Origin: Moorena bouillonii PNG
Lineage (GTDB): Bacteria; Cyanobacteriota; Cyanobacteriia; Cyanobacteriales; Coleofasciculaceae
Direction of reading: 5' to 3'
Assembly: GCF_001942495.1 (NCBI RefSeq)
Contig: NZ_MKZS01000001.1
Span: forward strand, 1,651,874 to 1,690,802
DNA: 38,929 bases
In this document: piece after piece, positions 26,347-35,094 of the stretch
How positions within the stretch are numbered: position 1 is the first letter of the stretch
Layout: the number at the start of each line of letters is the position of its first letter
Program-made: the position numbers and the translations under genes
Notes under the pieces: generated by a model
Databases searched by the model: none
What the model was told of the DNA's origin: nothing
Seen by the model: the letters and a program-made list of their open reading frames with translations, nothing else

Positions 26347-28746
26347 GTGGGTTTTATTGAAGCAAAATTAGATAAACTGAAGACAGCTTTTTCAATTTTT
26401 TCAACGGGTCTCATGCAGCCAGCTCCTCAACCGATCACCACAGATTTAGTCTTAGTTGGTGGTGGTCACAGCCATGCGATCGCTCTCAAAAAGTTTGCCA
26501 TGAAACCTCTCCCTGGTGTCCGTATAACCCTGATTACCGACAATGCCCACACCCCCTATTCGGGAATGCTACCAGGTCATGTTGCCGGTTTTTACAGCTA
26601 CGATGAAGCTCACATCGACTTGCTTCGTCTGGCGGTGTTTTCCAAAGCCCAGTTATATTTAGACCAAGCGATTGGTCTGGAGTTAACTGAAAAGAAAGTC
26701 ATTTGTGCCAATCATCCCCCTGTTGCCTTTGATTATTTATCCATTGATATTGGCAGTACGCCAGCAAGGGTTGGAACACCTGGTGCGGCTAAGTATGGGA
26801 TTCCTGCTAAACCGGTTCCCCTGTTTTTAGCAGCCTGGGAGCAAATCGCTGCCCAGGTGGAACAAAATCCCATGGGCCCTCTCACCTTGGGTATTGTTGG
26901 GGGTGGAGCTGGTGGAGTAGAACTCGCCCTCAACATGCAAGCAAAATTGCATCAAATTTTAACCCATGCCGGTCAACCGACGGAGAAGTTACAAATTCAT
27001 TTATTCCATCGAGGTACACAACTGTTACCCCAGCACAATCGTTGGGTCCGGGGTCACTTAGAAAAAATTTTATTCCAACGAGGAATTAGAATCCATTTAA
27101 GGGAAGAAGTGAGTCAAATATCTGCTGATGCCGATCAATCCCAACCCCTCAAGGTGATCTGTGACTCTGGCTTAAAAGTTGAATGCCACCATGTCTTTTG
27201 GGTGACTCAAGCCTCGGCTCCCAGTTGGATTAAAGCCTCAGGACTAGCCACTGATGAGCGCGGGTTCATTCTCGTTGCCGATACCTTACAGTCGATTTCC
27301 CATCCCCATGTCTTTGCTACTGGAGATATTGCCACCATGCAAAACTACCAGCGGCCTAAAGCTGGGGTATTTGCTGTTCGTCAGGGAAAGCCATTATTTG
27401 AAAACCTGCGACGGATTGTCTTAGGGCAAAAACTGCTCCCTTACCATCCCCAGGCTCGATATTTAAGTTTAATTGGCACGGGGGACAAACAAGCGATCGC
27501 TTCTTGGTCATTTTTGGAGTGGCGCTCACCGCTGCTGTGGCTATGGAAAGACCAAATTGACCGCAAATTCATGGATAAGTTTGACGATTTACCGTCAATG
27601 GAAGCGGAAGAATCAAGTAGTAGGGGAGATCAAGAGTCCCAAAGACAAGAAGACAATCTCTCCAGTTCCCTGTTGCCATCACCGATTAGCAAACCCAAAA
27701 TGCACTGTGCAGGCTGTGGTTCAAAGGTGGGTAGTACAACCCTAGAAAAGGTGATCAAACGGCTGCCGATCATGGGAGGAGCCGATATTATGATTGGATT
27801 GGGGGACCCAGATGACGCAGCTGTTTTGCAAGTGCCAGCCGGTCAACTGCTGGTACAGACAGTCGATTATTTTCGTAGCTTGATCGATGACCCCTATATA
27901 TTCGGTCAAGTTGCCAGCAATCACTGTTTGAGTGACATTTTTGCCATGGGAGCAACCCCTCAAAGTGCTTTAGCCATCGTTACCATTCCCTACGGGACAG
28001 ACGAAAAGATCGAGGAAACCCTCTATCAATTGATGTCGGGAGCCAATAAAATCCTCCAAGACTGTCAGAGTCCCTTAATTGGTGGTCATACCACTGAAGG
28101 CGCGGAATTAGCCTTTGGTCTGTCCTGCAATGGGCTAGTTCATCCCGAGCAACTTTTGCGCAAAAGTGGGATGAAACCTGGGCAAGTGTTGATTCTAACC
28201 AAAGCTATTGGTACAGGAACACTGTTTGCAGCTGATATGCGCTACCAAGCTAAAGGTCGCTGGATTGAGCAGGCCCTTGAATCCATGTTGCTCTCCAATC
28301 AAACTGCTGCCCAAGTCCTTCTTGAATCCGGCGCAACAGCCTGCACTGACATTACTGGATTTGGGCTGTTCGGACACCTGTTCGAGATGGTAAAAGCCTC
28401 CCAAGTGGGAGTTGAATTAGACTTAGATGCCATACCGATTTTGCCAGGAGCCATAGAAACCGTGCAAGCAGGAATTACCAGTTCCCTACACCCTCAAAAT
28501 TTACGACTAGCCATCTACATCAATAATGCTACCCAGGCTAGTGATTTAGCCAAATACCAGTTGTTATTTGACCCTCAAACCTCTGGTGGACTCCTGGCTG
28601 CTATTCCAGCTGAAAACGTTGATGAATGTATCAAGAAGTTGAAAACATTTGGCCACAAGCAAAGCTCCTTGATTGGTAGGGTTATTCCTGCTCCGGAAAC
28701 TATGCCAATTACCCTGAGGAATGTAGAATTGAGAATTGAGAATTGA
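26347..28746 (+). CDS. selD: NADH dehydrogenase-like flavoprotein fused to selenide, water dikinase SelD
   Basis: The 799-residue fusion has two parts. Residues about 30-400 are a pyridine-nucleotide flavoprotein of the NDH-2 type, with the FAD site LVLVGGGHSHAIAL, the NAD(P)H site GIVGGGAGGVELALNM and VFATGDIATM. After a polar linker (about 415-450), residues 452-790 are SelD, which makes selenophosphate from selenide and ATP. The catalytic pair is kept as Cys457 and Lys460 in CAGCGSK (Cys, not selenocysteine), followed by GDPDDAAVLQVP, DIFAMGATPQSAL and IGGHTTEGAELAFG. GTG at 26347 is the longest start; ATG at 26413 is equally possible. The C-terminus runs into a heptanucleotide repeat. Selenophosphate is the donor for selenouridine or selenocysteine; no user gene is in the window. 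Confidence 0.93.
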   Translation: MGFIEAKLDKLKTAFSIFSTGLMQPAPQPITTDLVLVGGGHSHAIALKKFAMKPLPGVRITLITDNAHTPYSGMLPGHVAGFYSYDEAHIDLLRLAVFSKAQLYLDQAIGLELTEKKVICANHPPVAFDYLSIDIGSTPARVGTPGAAKYGIPAKPVPLFLAAWEQIAAQVEQNPMGPLTLGIVGGGAGGVELALNMQAKLHQILTHAGQPTEKLQIHLFHRGTQLLPQHNRWVRGHLEKILFQRGIRIHLREEVSQISADADQSQPLKVICDSGLKVECHHVFWVTQASAPSWIKASGLATDERGFILVADTLQSISHPHVFATGDIATMQNYQRPKAGVFAVRQGKPLFENLRRIVLGQKLLPYHPQARYLSLIGTGDKQAIASWSFLEWRSPLLWLWKDQIDRKFMDKFDDLPSMEAEESSSRGDQESQRQEDNLSSSLLPSPISKPKMHCAGCGSKVGSTTLEKVIKRLPIMGGADIMIGLGDPDDAAVLQVPAGQLLVQTVDYFRSLIDDPYIFGQVASNHCLSDIFAMGATPQSALAIVTIPYGTDEKIEETLYQLMSGANKILQDCQSPLIGGHTTEGAELAFGLSCNGLVHPEQLLRKSGMKPGQVLILTKAIGTGTLFAADMRYQAKGRWIEQALESMLLSNQTAAQVLLESGATACTDITGFGLFGHLFEMVKASQVGVELDLDAIPILPGAIETVQAGITSSLHPQNLRLAIYINNATQASDLAKYQLLFDPQTSGGLLAAIPAENVDECIKKLKTFGHKQSSLIGRVIPAPETMPITLRNVELRIEN

Positions 28747-28771
28747 GAATTGAGAATTGAGAATTGAGAAT
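28726..28771 (+). repeat. Heptanucleotide STRR repeat (GAATTGA)n
   Basis: About six tandem GAATTGA units. It overlaps the last codons of selD, so the final residues (LRIEN) and the stop codon come from the repeat. Short tandem heptamers are characteristic of filamentous cyanobacteria. Confidence 0.9.
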
Positions 28772-29000
28772 GCAGTATTGGGCATCTTGCCTGTCCTTAG
28801 TTCTTTGTGGAATGGGCGTCTCGCCCGTCCAAAACATGCAAGTTAAATGTCGAACAGCTTAGGTGGGCAAAAATGGGCGATTTATCAGTCTAATCCTTAA
28901 AGATATTCATTTTGCCCACCCTACTAGCTTTGATTACTTGTGGGATAGACATTTTACCTGTCCTTGCCCACCCTACTAGCTCTGCTTTTGCAGATTTTGT
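28747..29000. other. Repeat-filled gap between selD and encapsulin operon 3' ends
   Basis: Convergent intergenic region with several dispersed repeats: TGGGCATCTTGCCTGT (28779), a GATGGGCG-type hairpin (28806-28862), a palindromic element TAGGTGGGCAAAAATG/CATTTTGCCCACCCTA (about 28860-28924), and a further partial copy at 28940-28980. No gene was seen. Confidence 0.6.
28806..28862. repeat. Dispersed 56-bp repeat, copy A
   Basis: A GATGGGCG-type hairpin followed by CCAAAACATGCAAGTTAAAT and CAGCTTAGG. A diverged copy lies at 30797-30853. Confidence 0.7.
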
Positions 29001-30704
29001 TCAAAGCTGTAAATCATCAGCAGTCCCCCAAGTTGCACCATTAATTGTGCCATTGTTACCATGACTTGTACGATCAGAAACGGTATTGCCACTCCCTTCG
29101 TTCAAAGGCCAATATCCCTCTAGTCCTGGTTCATTCCCGATCAAACGGCGGGATATATCCTTTTGGATTTCTGCCTGAGTACGAGTCACTCCCCAAAGCC
29201 TAACTTCAGCAATCTTACCCTTAAAAAGATGGGTTTCATTGTTATCGTTATATCTGCCAATTGCTAAATCATTTTCGGGCTTGTAATCAATACCAGAAGA
29301 TTCTAGAGCTCGATTTGCTTTTTCTACTCCATCTACATAGACCTTCATTTCTTTACCATCGTAAGTTCCAGCAATATGATGCCATTGATTTAATGTAAGG
29401 CTATTGCTTTTACTATTCAAATAAATAATTTTTTGAGATGAGGTTTTCAAAGCAAAAAATATCCCGCTTTTCCCATTGAGTAAGAGACCGTATCCACTCT
29501 TAGCAGCACCTGTATCAAAAACATTGGAAATAATACCAGCCTCTCTAACTTGGGCTTCACAATAAACCCAAGCTTCTAGGGTGATCTCTTTGGCAATTTT
29601 AAATTCAGGCTGATTTCCAAAATCGATATAATCATCCTGACCATCAAACGTGAGAACGGCCTGTTTGGATGACACATTGGAAGACACAGAAGATGCCGAG
29701 GGTCTTTTCCTACTATTTGCATCTTCATCATAATAGCGACCAGTATCTACATTTTCTAGTACCCCCAAAGCATCGGGAACCAGCACGGCGGCGGAAAAGT
29801 AAAGGGTGACGAGGTAGGAGGCGATCGCCTTCTGGTCAATGCCCATCAACCGCACAGACACACCTGGAATCTCTTCATGTTCGCCAATCAAACCTGTTTT
29901 ACGTAGCCCTACCACTCCTTGCTGCGCTTCACCCACGCGCATCAGCAGAATATTGGATTTGCCTTTGGCGTCCACGGCAAGTTTGTTACTGGCAATAATG
30001 GGAACCCCGCGCCAGGTGATAAAGGGAGATCCAAACAGGTTCACTGTGGCTGGGGGAACCCCACGACGAGTGCATTCCCGACCAAAGGCGGCGATCGCCT
30101 TGGGGTGAGCCAAGAAAAAAGCAGGTTGTTTCCACACCTTAGCCAGGAGTTCATCGAAATCATCCGGGGTGGGGGGACCTGTGCGTGTTGAGAGTCGCAT
30201 GGAAGGATCCGCCTTGTGGAGTAACCCAAAGGCTCGGTCTGGATCACCATTGCCATCGTTATTGACAATTTCCCATTCCTTGCGCTCCCTTAGCCCTTCA
30301 ATAGTCAAGCGCAACTGCTCTTGCAACTGATCTCTGGCATTGCTGTAGAGGTCACTGACCCGGGTATGCACCCGCACAATCGTTTGAGCCACCCTTAAGG
30401 GATATTCCGGCGGATCATCGTCGTAGTCAACAAAGGTTTGGGTGAGGGTGGGTTCCCCTTCGTGACCACTTAAGATGTCAATGTTCTTTTCTCCGTCCTC
30501 GTTTGCGGCAAAACCCTCTAAAATCCTGACATCCCGTCGGTTGACACGGTAAGTCCCCCCTGACACTTCAACCCAAGGCAATAGCTGGAGCAACCAGCGT
30601 GGTGAAATGGCCCGCATTTGCAGCGGGGATTTCATGGTGCAGGCTAGTTTCTTGGCTGCACGAACACTTAAACTCTGTTGTGGCTGCTCCGATGTGTAAA
30701 CCAT
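29001..30704 (-). CDS. Family 2A encapsulin shell paralogue with C-terminal LamG/concanavalin-like domain
   Basis: Residues 1 to about 330 are an HK97-fold Family 2A encapsulin shell protein, very close to the 325-residue shell encoded at 33556-34533 (shared [52 protein letters not shown]). A Ser-rich linker follows ([17 protein letters not shown]). From residue 351 to the end lies a LamG-like jelly-roll domain: [73 protein letters not shown]. Such domains usually bind glycans or proteins. ATG at 30704 gives the same MVYTS start as the paralogue; a TTG at 30725 is a longer alternative. It is the last gene of the operon, 145 bp after the desulfurase. The fused domain is not part of described Family 2A shells that I know. 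Confidence 0.9.
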   Translation of the reverse strand: MVYTSEQPQQSLSVRAAKKLACTMKSPLQMRAISPRWLLQLLPWVEVSGGTYRVNRRDVRILEGFAANEDGEKNIDILSGHEGEPTLTQTFVDYDDDPPEYPLRVAQTIVRVHTRVSDLYSNARDQLQEQLRLTIEGLRERKEWEIVNNDGNGDPDRAFGLLHKADPSMRLSTRTGPPTPDDFDELLAKVWKQPAFFLAHPKAIAAFGRECTRRGVPPATVNLFGSPFITWRGVPIIASNKLAVDAKGKSNILLMRVGEAQQGVVGLRKTGLIGEHEEIPGVSVRLMGIDQKAIASYLVTLYFSAAVLVPDALGVLENVDTGRYYDEDANSRKRPSASSVSSNVSSKQAVLTFDGQDDYIDFGNQPEFKIAKEITLEAWVYCEAQVREAGIISNVFDTGAAKSGYGLLLNGKSGIFFALKTSSQKIIYLNSKSNSLTLNQWHHIAGTYDGKEMKVYVDGVEKANRALESSGIDYKPENDLAIGRYNDNNETHLFKGKIAEVRLWGVTRTQAEIQKDISRRLIGNEPGLEGYWPLNEGSGNTVSDRTSHGNNGTINGATWGTADDLQL

Positions 30705-30796
30705 GGGATGGGTTCTCTTAAACAATTAGGGTTTTTATATTGAGTTTTAAGCTCGCAACGCATCTAATTTGTATAAACAACAATCATCAGTTTCTT

Positions 30797-30853
30797 GTGG
30801 GATGGGCGAGATGCCCATCCGAAACATACAAGTTAAATACGCAACAGCTTAAG
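30797..30853. repeat. Dispersed 56-bp repeat, copy B, with hairpin between cargo and second shell gene
   Basis: GGATGGGC (30800-30807) pairs perfectly with GCCCATCC (30813-30820) around a 5-nt loop. The adjoining CCGAAACATACAAGTTAAAT and CAGCTTAAG match copy A at 28806-28862. It overlaps the last codons and stop of the desulfurase gene. There is no T run, so it may be an RNA-processing or stabilising hairpin rather than a terminator. Confidence 0.65.
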
Positions 30854-33563
30854 ATAACTGGTGTTTTGCTTTTTTAATTGCTGCAATCAGCTTATCTACT
30901 TCTCCAAAGGTATTGTAAAAAGCTAAGGAGGGGCGCACAGTGCTAGTCAACCCAAACCGTTTCAGGGTGGGTTGGGCACAATGATGTCCGGCACGTACGG
31001 CAATGCCTTCACTATCCAAGAATTTCCCCATATCCTCTGAAGAAATATTCTTAAGGGTAAAGGACAACGTACTGACCTTACCCGGCGCTGTGCCAATCTG
31101 GCGCAATCCTGGAATAGCAGCCATTGCCGCTGTGGCATAGGCCATCAATGCTTCTTCATGTTTAGCCGCCGCTTCAAAACCAATTTGATTGAGATAGTCA
31201 ATGGCTGCCCCTAAACCTACGGCTGCTGCCAGGTTACCGGTACCTGCTTCAAATTTAGCTGGAATGTCGTTAAAGGTGGTTTTTTCAAAGGAAACAGACT
31301 CAATCATGTTGCCACCGCCTTGCCAAGGGGGCATCTCTTTGAGTAAAGCTGCCTTGCCATAGAGAGCACCAATGCCAGTCGGGCCAAAGAGCTTGTGACC
31401 CGAGAAAACATAAAAGTCAGCCCCCAGGTCTTGAACATTGGTTCGGAAATGGGGAACCGATTGAGCTCCATCGACCACCACCGTAGCACCATGGCGATGA
31501 GCCATAGCTGCCATAGTTTTGATGGGCAGCACCGTTCCCAACACATTGGAAACATGACTCAGGGCAACGATACGGGTGCGATCGCTGAGCAGTTTTTGAT
31601 ATTCCTCCAGTAGGATTTCCCCTTGATCACTAATAGGAGCAACCTTTAACACAGCTCCTTTCTCTTGGGCTAGCATCTGCCAGGGCACAATGTTAGAGTG
31701 GTGCTCTAAGGTAGTGAGCAAAATCTCATCCCCAGCTTTAACATGCTTGCGACCATAGGCTTGCGCCACCAGATTAATCCCTTCGGTCGTACCCCGTACA
31801 AAGACAATTTCCGTGGCTAAACTTGCGCCCAGAAACCGTTGAATTTTCTCCCGAGCGTCTTCGTAGGCATTGGTAGAGCGTGCCGCTAGGGTATGAGCCC
31901 CTCGGTGTACATTGGAATTATCCTGTTCGTAGAACTGGGATAGAGTATCGATCACGCTCTGGGGTTTTTGACTAGTGGCCGCATTATCCATCCAGATCAG
32001 TGGCTTGCCATGAACCTGCTGGTGCAGAATTGGGAAGTCTCGCCTTACCGCTTCCACATCAAAGCCATCCTGGGGCAGTTGCGAGGTTTGTTGCTCAGTG
32101 GAAGGCTTTGATGAGCTTGACTCCGCCGGTTTTGAGTCTGGCAAAAAGTAAAACTTAGGTGTGCTTCCAGGGGGTAGGGGCACCGCTGCTGGAGGTTCAG
32201 TTAGAGACTGATGCAGATCTGCTTCACTCAGAGGAATGTGACCAGCCCCTTCCTCTAAAATGCTCAGGAACTCGGCACCGGGTAGCATCTCAAGCTGGGG
32301 TAGAGCCTCGCTGGTGCTCCGTGCGCCAAGTTGTTTGAGGTTTCCGATTTCCCTTTCCCCTTGACCTTGTAGCTCACGGCTTTGGGTTTCTATTGCCCCT
32401 CCGAGTTGTTCCGGGGCCACGGTGTTGGTACCGGATGGGTCACCAGCAGGTAGCGTAGAGGCAGCAGAGGTTATGGTTGGAGACAGATTCGGCAAAAAGT
32501 AAAAATCGGGGGAACTTCCATCAAATAAAGACGCAGATTGGGAAGAAGCCGCTGTTTTACCCTGGATATCAGGAGAGGATTGTTGGCCCACTGCACCAGG
32601 TTGTTCAAGGTTTAGCACCGTTTTAGTTTTTGGTTCAACCTCCGATCCTACCTGTTCAGGGTTCTGCAATGCTGTACTGGTAGATCCTGCTGCTCCCATC
32701 TGGTCTGAGCCAAATTGAGGGGAAGCTGGAAGAGCAGGTTTGGTTGGCAGAACGGCTGCCATGCCTTGCTCAAACAGACGCTGTAATTCGGCTGAGTCGG
32801 GTAGGAACTCGCTGAGGCTGAGATCCCCCATCCCTGTCATGCCATTTTCACTGCTTGGAGATTGGCTGGGTACTTGACGCCCTGGCCGATTGGCTTCGGT
32901 AGCAGTGCTGGGTGCAGTTGTGCTTTTGGTTGCTGCCTCACTGGTTTGAGTCGGAGACAAGTTGGGGGTTTGTGCTGAGGAGATCTCAGGCATTGAGGCA
33001 GAGCCAGAGGTATCCCCCTGAGGCACTGGCGTTAATGGGGCAGATGTGGGTGTTTTTCCCTGGAAATCAGGAGATAGCTGACTAGTTCCAGCCATCTGGT
33101 CTGGGGTTGACCCGCTGGACAGCTGCTGTTGAGCTTCAGCTCCCAATAGGTCTAGGCTCTCCAGACCAGACATAAGTGGTTGAGCCTCAGAGATGATTGG
33201 GTCTATGATTTGGCCTAGACCCTGTAGGCTGGACAGCTGCTGTTGGGCATCAGACAGCAATTGCTCTGGACTTTGCCCACTAGTGGTCTGCTGGGGTTGA
33301 GCCTCCGGTTGCTTGGGACTCTGGCTGCTGGATTGGGGTTGAGCAAGCGCTACGGGTTGACTTAAACCCTGTCCAGTCAACATCTGTGGTATCATGCCAG
33401 CCATTGCCTTTGGTGAGGTTAGCGGTTCGGGTAGCTGGGCCAAGAGCTGATTCAATATTTGATCTAACATTTGGGGATCGGATAGATCCCCTCCGAAAGA
33501 ACTTTCAAGGGGTTGACTGTTCTGAGGCGATGGGGAAAGATTTAAACCTTGTTGTTCAGTCAT
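30849..33563 (-). CDS. Encapsulin cargo: SufS-type cysteine desulfurase with ~497-residue disordered N-terminal extension
   Basis: Residues from about 498 ([20 protein letters not shown]) to 904 form a complete type II (SufS/CsdB-like) cysteine desulfurase, releasing sulfur from cysteine as a persulfide. The PLP Lys724 is in [13 protein letters not shown] and the catalytic Cys862 in [14 protein letters not shown]; relatives also act on selenocysteine. The first ~497 residues are Q-, P- and S-rich and predicted disordered, with repeated short motifs: FYFLPNLSP and [17 protein letters not shown] and [17 protein letters not shown] and EAQQQLSSG. In known Family 2A systems such an extension loads the enzyme into the shell, but about 225 residues is what I recall there, so this one is long. 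The start ATG overlaps the upstream shell gene by 8 nt (ATGACTGA). Confidence 0.93.
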   Translation of the reverse strand: MTEQQGLNLSPSPQNSQPLESSFGGDLSDPQMLDQILNQLLAQLPEPLTSPKAMAGMIPQMLTGQGLSQPVALAQPQSSSQSPKQPEAQPQQTTSGQSPEQLLSDAQQQLSSLQGLGQIIDPIISEAQPLMSGLESLDLLGAEAQQQLSSGSTPDQMAGTSQLSPDFQGKTPTSAPLTPVPQGDTSGSASMPEISSAQTPNLSPTQTSEAATKSTTAPSTATEANRPGRQVPSQSPSSENGMTGMGDLSLSEFLPDSAELQRLFEQGMAAVLPTKPALPASPQFGSDQMGAAGSTSTALQNPEQVGSEVEPKTKTVLNLEQPGAVGQQSSPDIQGKTAASSQSASLFDGSSPDFYFLPNLSPTITSAASTLPAGDPSGTNTVAPEQLGGAIETQSRELQGQGEREIGNLKQLGARSTSEALPQLEMLPGAEFLSILEEGAGHIPLSEADLHQSLTEPPAAVPLPPGSTPKFYFLPDSKPAESSSSKPSTEQQTSQLPQDGFDVEAVRRDFPILHQQVHGKPLIWMDNAATSQKPQSVIDTLSQFYEQDNSNVHRGAHTLAARSTNAYEDAREKIQRFLGASLATEIVFVRGTTEGINLVAQAYGRKHVKAGDEILLTTLEHHSNIVPWQMLAQEKGAVLKVAPISDQGEILLEEYQKLLSDRTRIVALSHVSNVLGTVLPIKTMAAMAHRHGATVVVDGAQSVPHFRTNVQDLGADFYVFSGHKLFGPTGIGALYGKAALLKEMPPWQGGGNMIESVSFEKTTFNDIPAKFEAGTGNLAAAVGLGAAIDYLNQIGFEAAAKHEEALMAYATAAMAAIPGLRQIGTAPGKVSTLSFTLKNISSEDMGKFLDSEGIAVRAGHHCAQPTLKRFGLTSTVRPSLAFYNTFGEVDKLIAAIKKAKHQLS

Positions 33564-34533
33564 AATTATGGTAGGTCGTAATATCTACGTTCTCCAGAAC
33601 GCCCAGGGCGTCGGGCACAAGGCAGGCTACGGAAAAATAGGTAGTAATCAGGTAAGTGGCAATCCCCTGGTCATTGATCCCCATTAAGCGCACGGACACA
33701 CCTGGCACTTGTTCTCCAGACACGCCAGTTTTGTGTAGACCCACCACCCCTTGGGCGGCTTCGCCAACTCGCATCAGCAGAATATTAGTTTTGCCCTGGT
33801 TTACCTTCAACTTATTACTGGGAACTACCGGAACCCCTCGCCAGGTGATATAGGGTGAACCAAATAGTTGAACGGTTGCAGGAGGAACACCCCGGAGCGT
33901 ACATTCTCGACCAAAGGCAGCGATCGCTTGGGGGTGAGCTAAGAAAAATGCTGGCTGTTTCCAGACCTTTGCCAATAGTTCATCAAAGTCATCCGGTGTG
34001 GGTGGCCCAGTACGAGTGGAGATGCGCATAGATGGATCTGCGGCATGGAGTAAGCCATAGGCTTTGTCGGGATCACCATCACCATCATGGTTAATAATGT
34101 CGTTTTCCTTACGTTCCATCAATCCTTCAACGGTGAGGCGCAACTGCTCTCGCACCTGATCCGTGGCATTGCTGTAGAGATCACCGACTCGGGTATGAAC
34201 CTTCAAGATTGTCTGGGCAATACTCAAAGGATACTCCCGAGGTTCATCGTCGTAGTCAACAAAGGTTTGGGTGACGCTGGGTTCGCCTTCGTGACCACTT
34301 AATATTTCAATGTTCTTTTCCCCATCATCGTTCGTGGGCATCTCTTCTGTAACTCTGATATCTCGGCGGTTCACCCGGTAAGTACCACCTGAAACCTCAA
34401 CCCAAGGTAGAAGCTTGAGGAGTAAACGTGGGGTCTTCCCCCGCATTTGGGGCGCTGTTTTAGTCGTCGTCGCTAAATTACGCGCTGTTTGAGTACTTAA
34501 GCTTTGTTGCGGTTGGTCTGATGTATAAACCAT
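33556..34533 (-). CDS. Family 2A encapsulin shell protein
   Basis: This 325-residue protein is an HK97-fold Family 2A (SrpI-like) encapsulin. Recognisable segments are [94 protein letters not shown] and [17 protein letters not shown]. Described relatives assemble into closed T=1 shells of 60 subunits around a cysteine desulfurase and respond to sulfur starvation. The gene is first in the operon and overlaps the desulfurase start by 8 nt, which fits coupled translation of shell and cargo. AAGAG directly before the ATG is oddly close for a ribosome binding site. It is not from a prophage: no other phage genes are near. Confidence 0.93.
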   Translation of the reverse strand: MVYTSDQPQQSLSTQTARNLATTTKTAPQMRGKTPRLLLKLLPWVEVSGGTYRVNRRDIRVTEEMPTNDDGEKNIEILSGHEGEPSVTQTFVDYDDEPREYPLSIAQTILKVHTRVGDLYSNATDQVREQLRLTVEGLMERKENDIINHDGDGDPDKAYGLLHAADPSMRISTRTGPPTPDDFDELLAKVWKQPAFFLAHPQAIAAFGRECTLRGVPPATVQLFGSPYITWRGVPVVPSNKLKVNQGKTNILLMRVGEAAQGVVGLHKTGVSGEQVPGVSVRLMGINDQGIATYLITTYFSVACLVPDALGVLENVDITTYHNYD

Positions 34534-34575
34534 CTCTTAAATCCAAGCAGTAAATTAATTTTATTCACCTGGATT

Positions 34576-34605
34576 AATATACTATTATGCTGAGGCGGAC
34601 AGCAA
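34576..34605 (-). promoter_or_regulatory. Candidate promoter of the encapsulin operon
   Basis: On the minus strand TTGCTG, 18-bp spacer, TATATT, about 43 bp before the start codon. The match is moderate and the region is A/T-rich. Confidence 0.35.
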
Positions 34606-34703
34606 TTTAGAATAAACAAATCTTTTATCTTGTTAGGTAATCGGTAATATTTCTTAATTAACCATGGCTTATTGTGCTTGTTGACAAGGGATTTTCCACA
34701 TTA

Positions 34704-34741
34704 TTATATAGTGTTTATTGAATTACAAAAACACTATATAA
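34704..34741. promoter_or_regulatory. 13-bp perfect inverted repeat upstream of encapsulin operon
   Basis: TTATATAGTGTTT (34704-34716) and AAACACTATATAA (34729-34741), 12-nt loop, 171-208 bp before the shell start codon. It could be an operator, a terminator from the right side, or a small mobile-element end. Confidence 0.5.
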
Positions 34742-34963
34742 TGAAATATTGCACAACTACAAAAAACTTAATAACGGCAGTGATAACAATCAATTTCAGT
34801 ACTTAAATAGTCAAATATTATTACTTTTACCTGTTCGCCGTTCCCTGTTCCCTAGTTTGACAGGTAAATTTTTAACTTGGTGCAATATCTAAGTATACTC
34901 AGCTCTTGCACCTGATCAGACAAAAATAAAAACCTAGCTCATTTAACCAATGCATAAGTATAT

Positions 34964-35094
34964 CTAAGTAGGTGGGCATAAATAAACGTTAAAACTATAA
35001 ATACGAAAATCAAGCTGGAAGCCTTTATTCAAGAGGGTTTCAGCATTTTAAATTTCAATCGCTATTTTACGGATAATTAAGCCCACCTACTTAG
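34964..35094. mobile_element. 131-bp MITE-like element
   Basis: Perfect 14-bp inverted ends CTAAGTAGGTGGGC and GCCCACCTACTTAG, with partial pairing further in and no coding capacity. The GTAGGTGGGC core also appears in the palindrome at 28860-28924, suggesting a related family. Confidence 0.75.

Noticed and set aside
26347-28746. Selenocysteine (in-frame TGA) in SelD
   Set aside because: The catalytic position is a normal Cys codon (TGT) and the frame has no internal stop.
29001-34533. Capsid genes as evidence of a prophage
   Set aside because: The HK97-like proteins match Family 2A encapsulins and enclose a desulfurase gene in one operon. No terminase, portal, tail, integrase or lysis gene is near.
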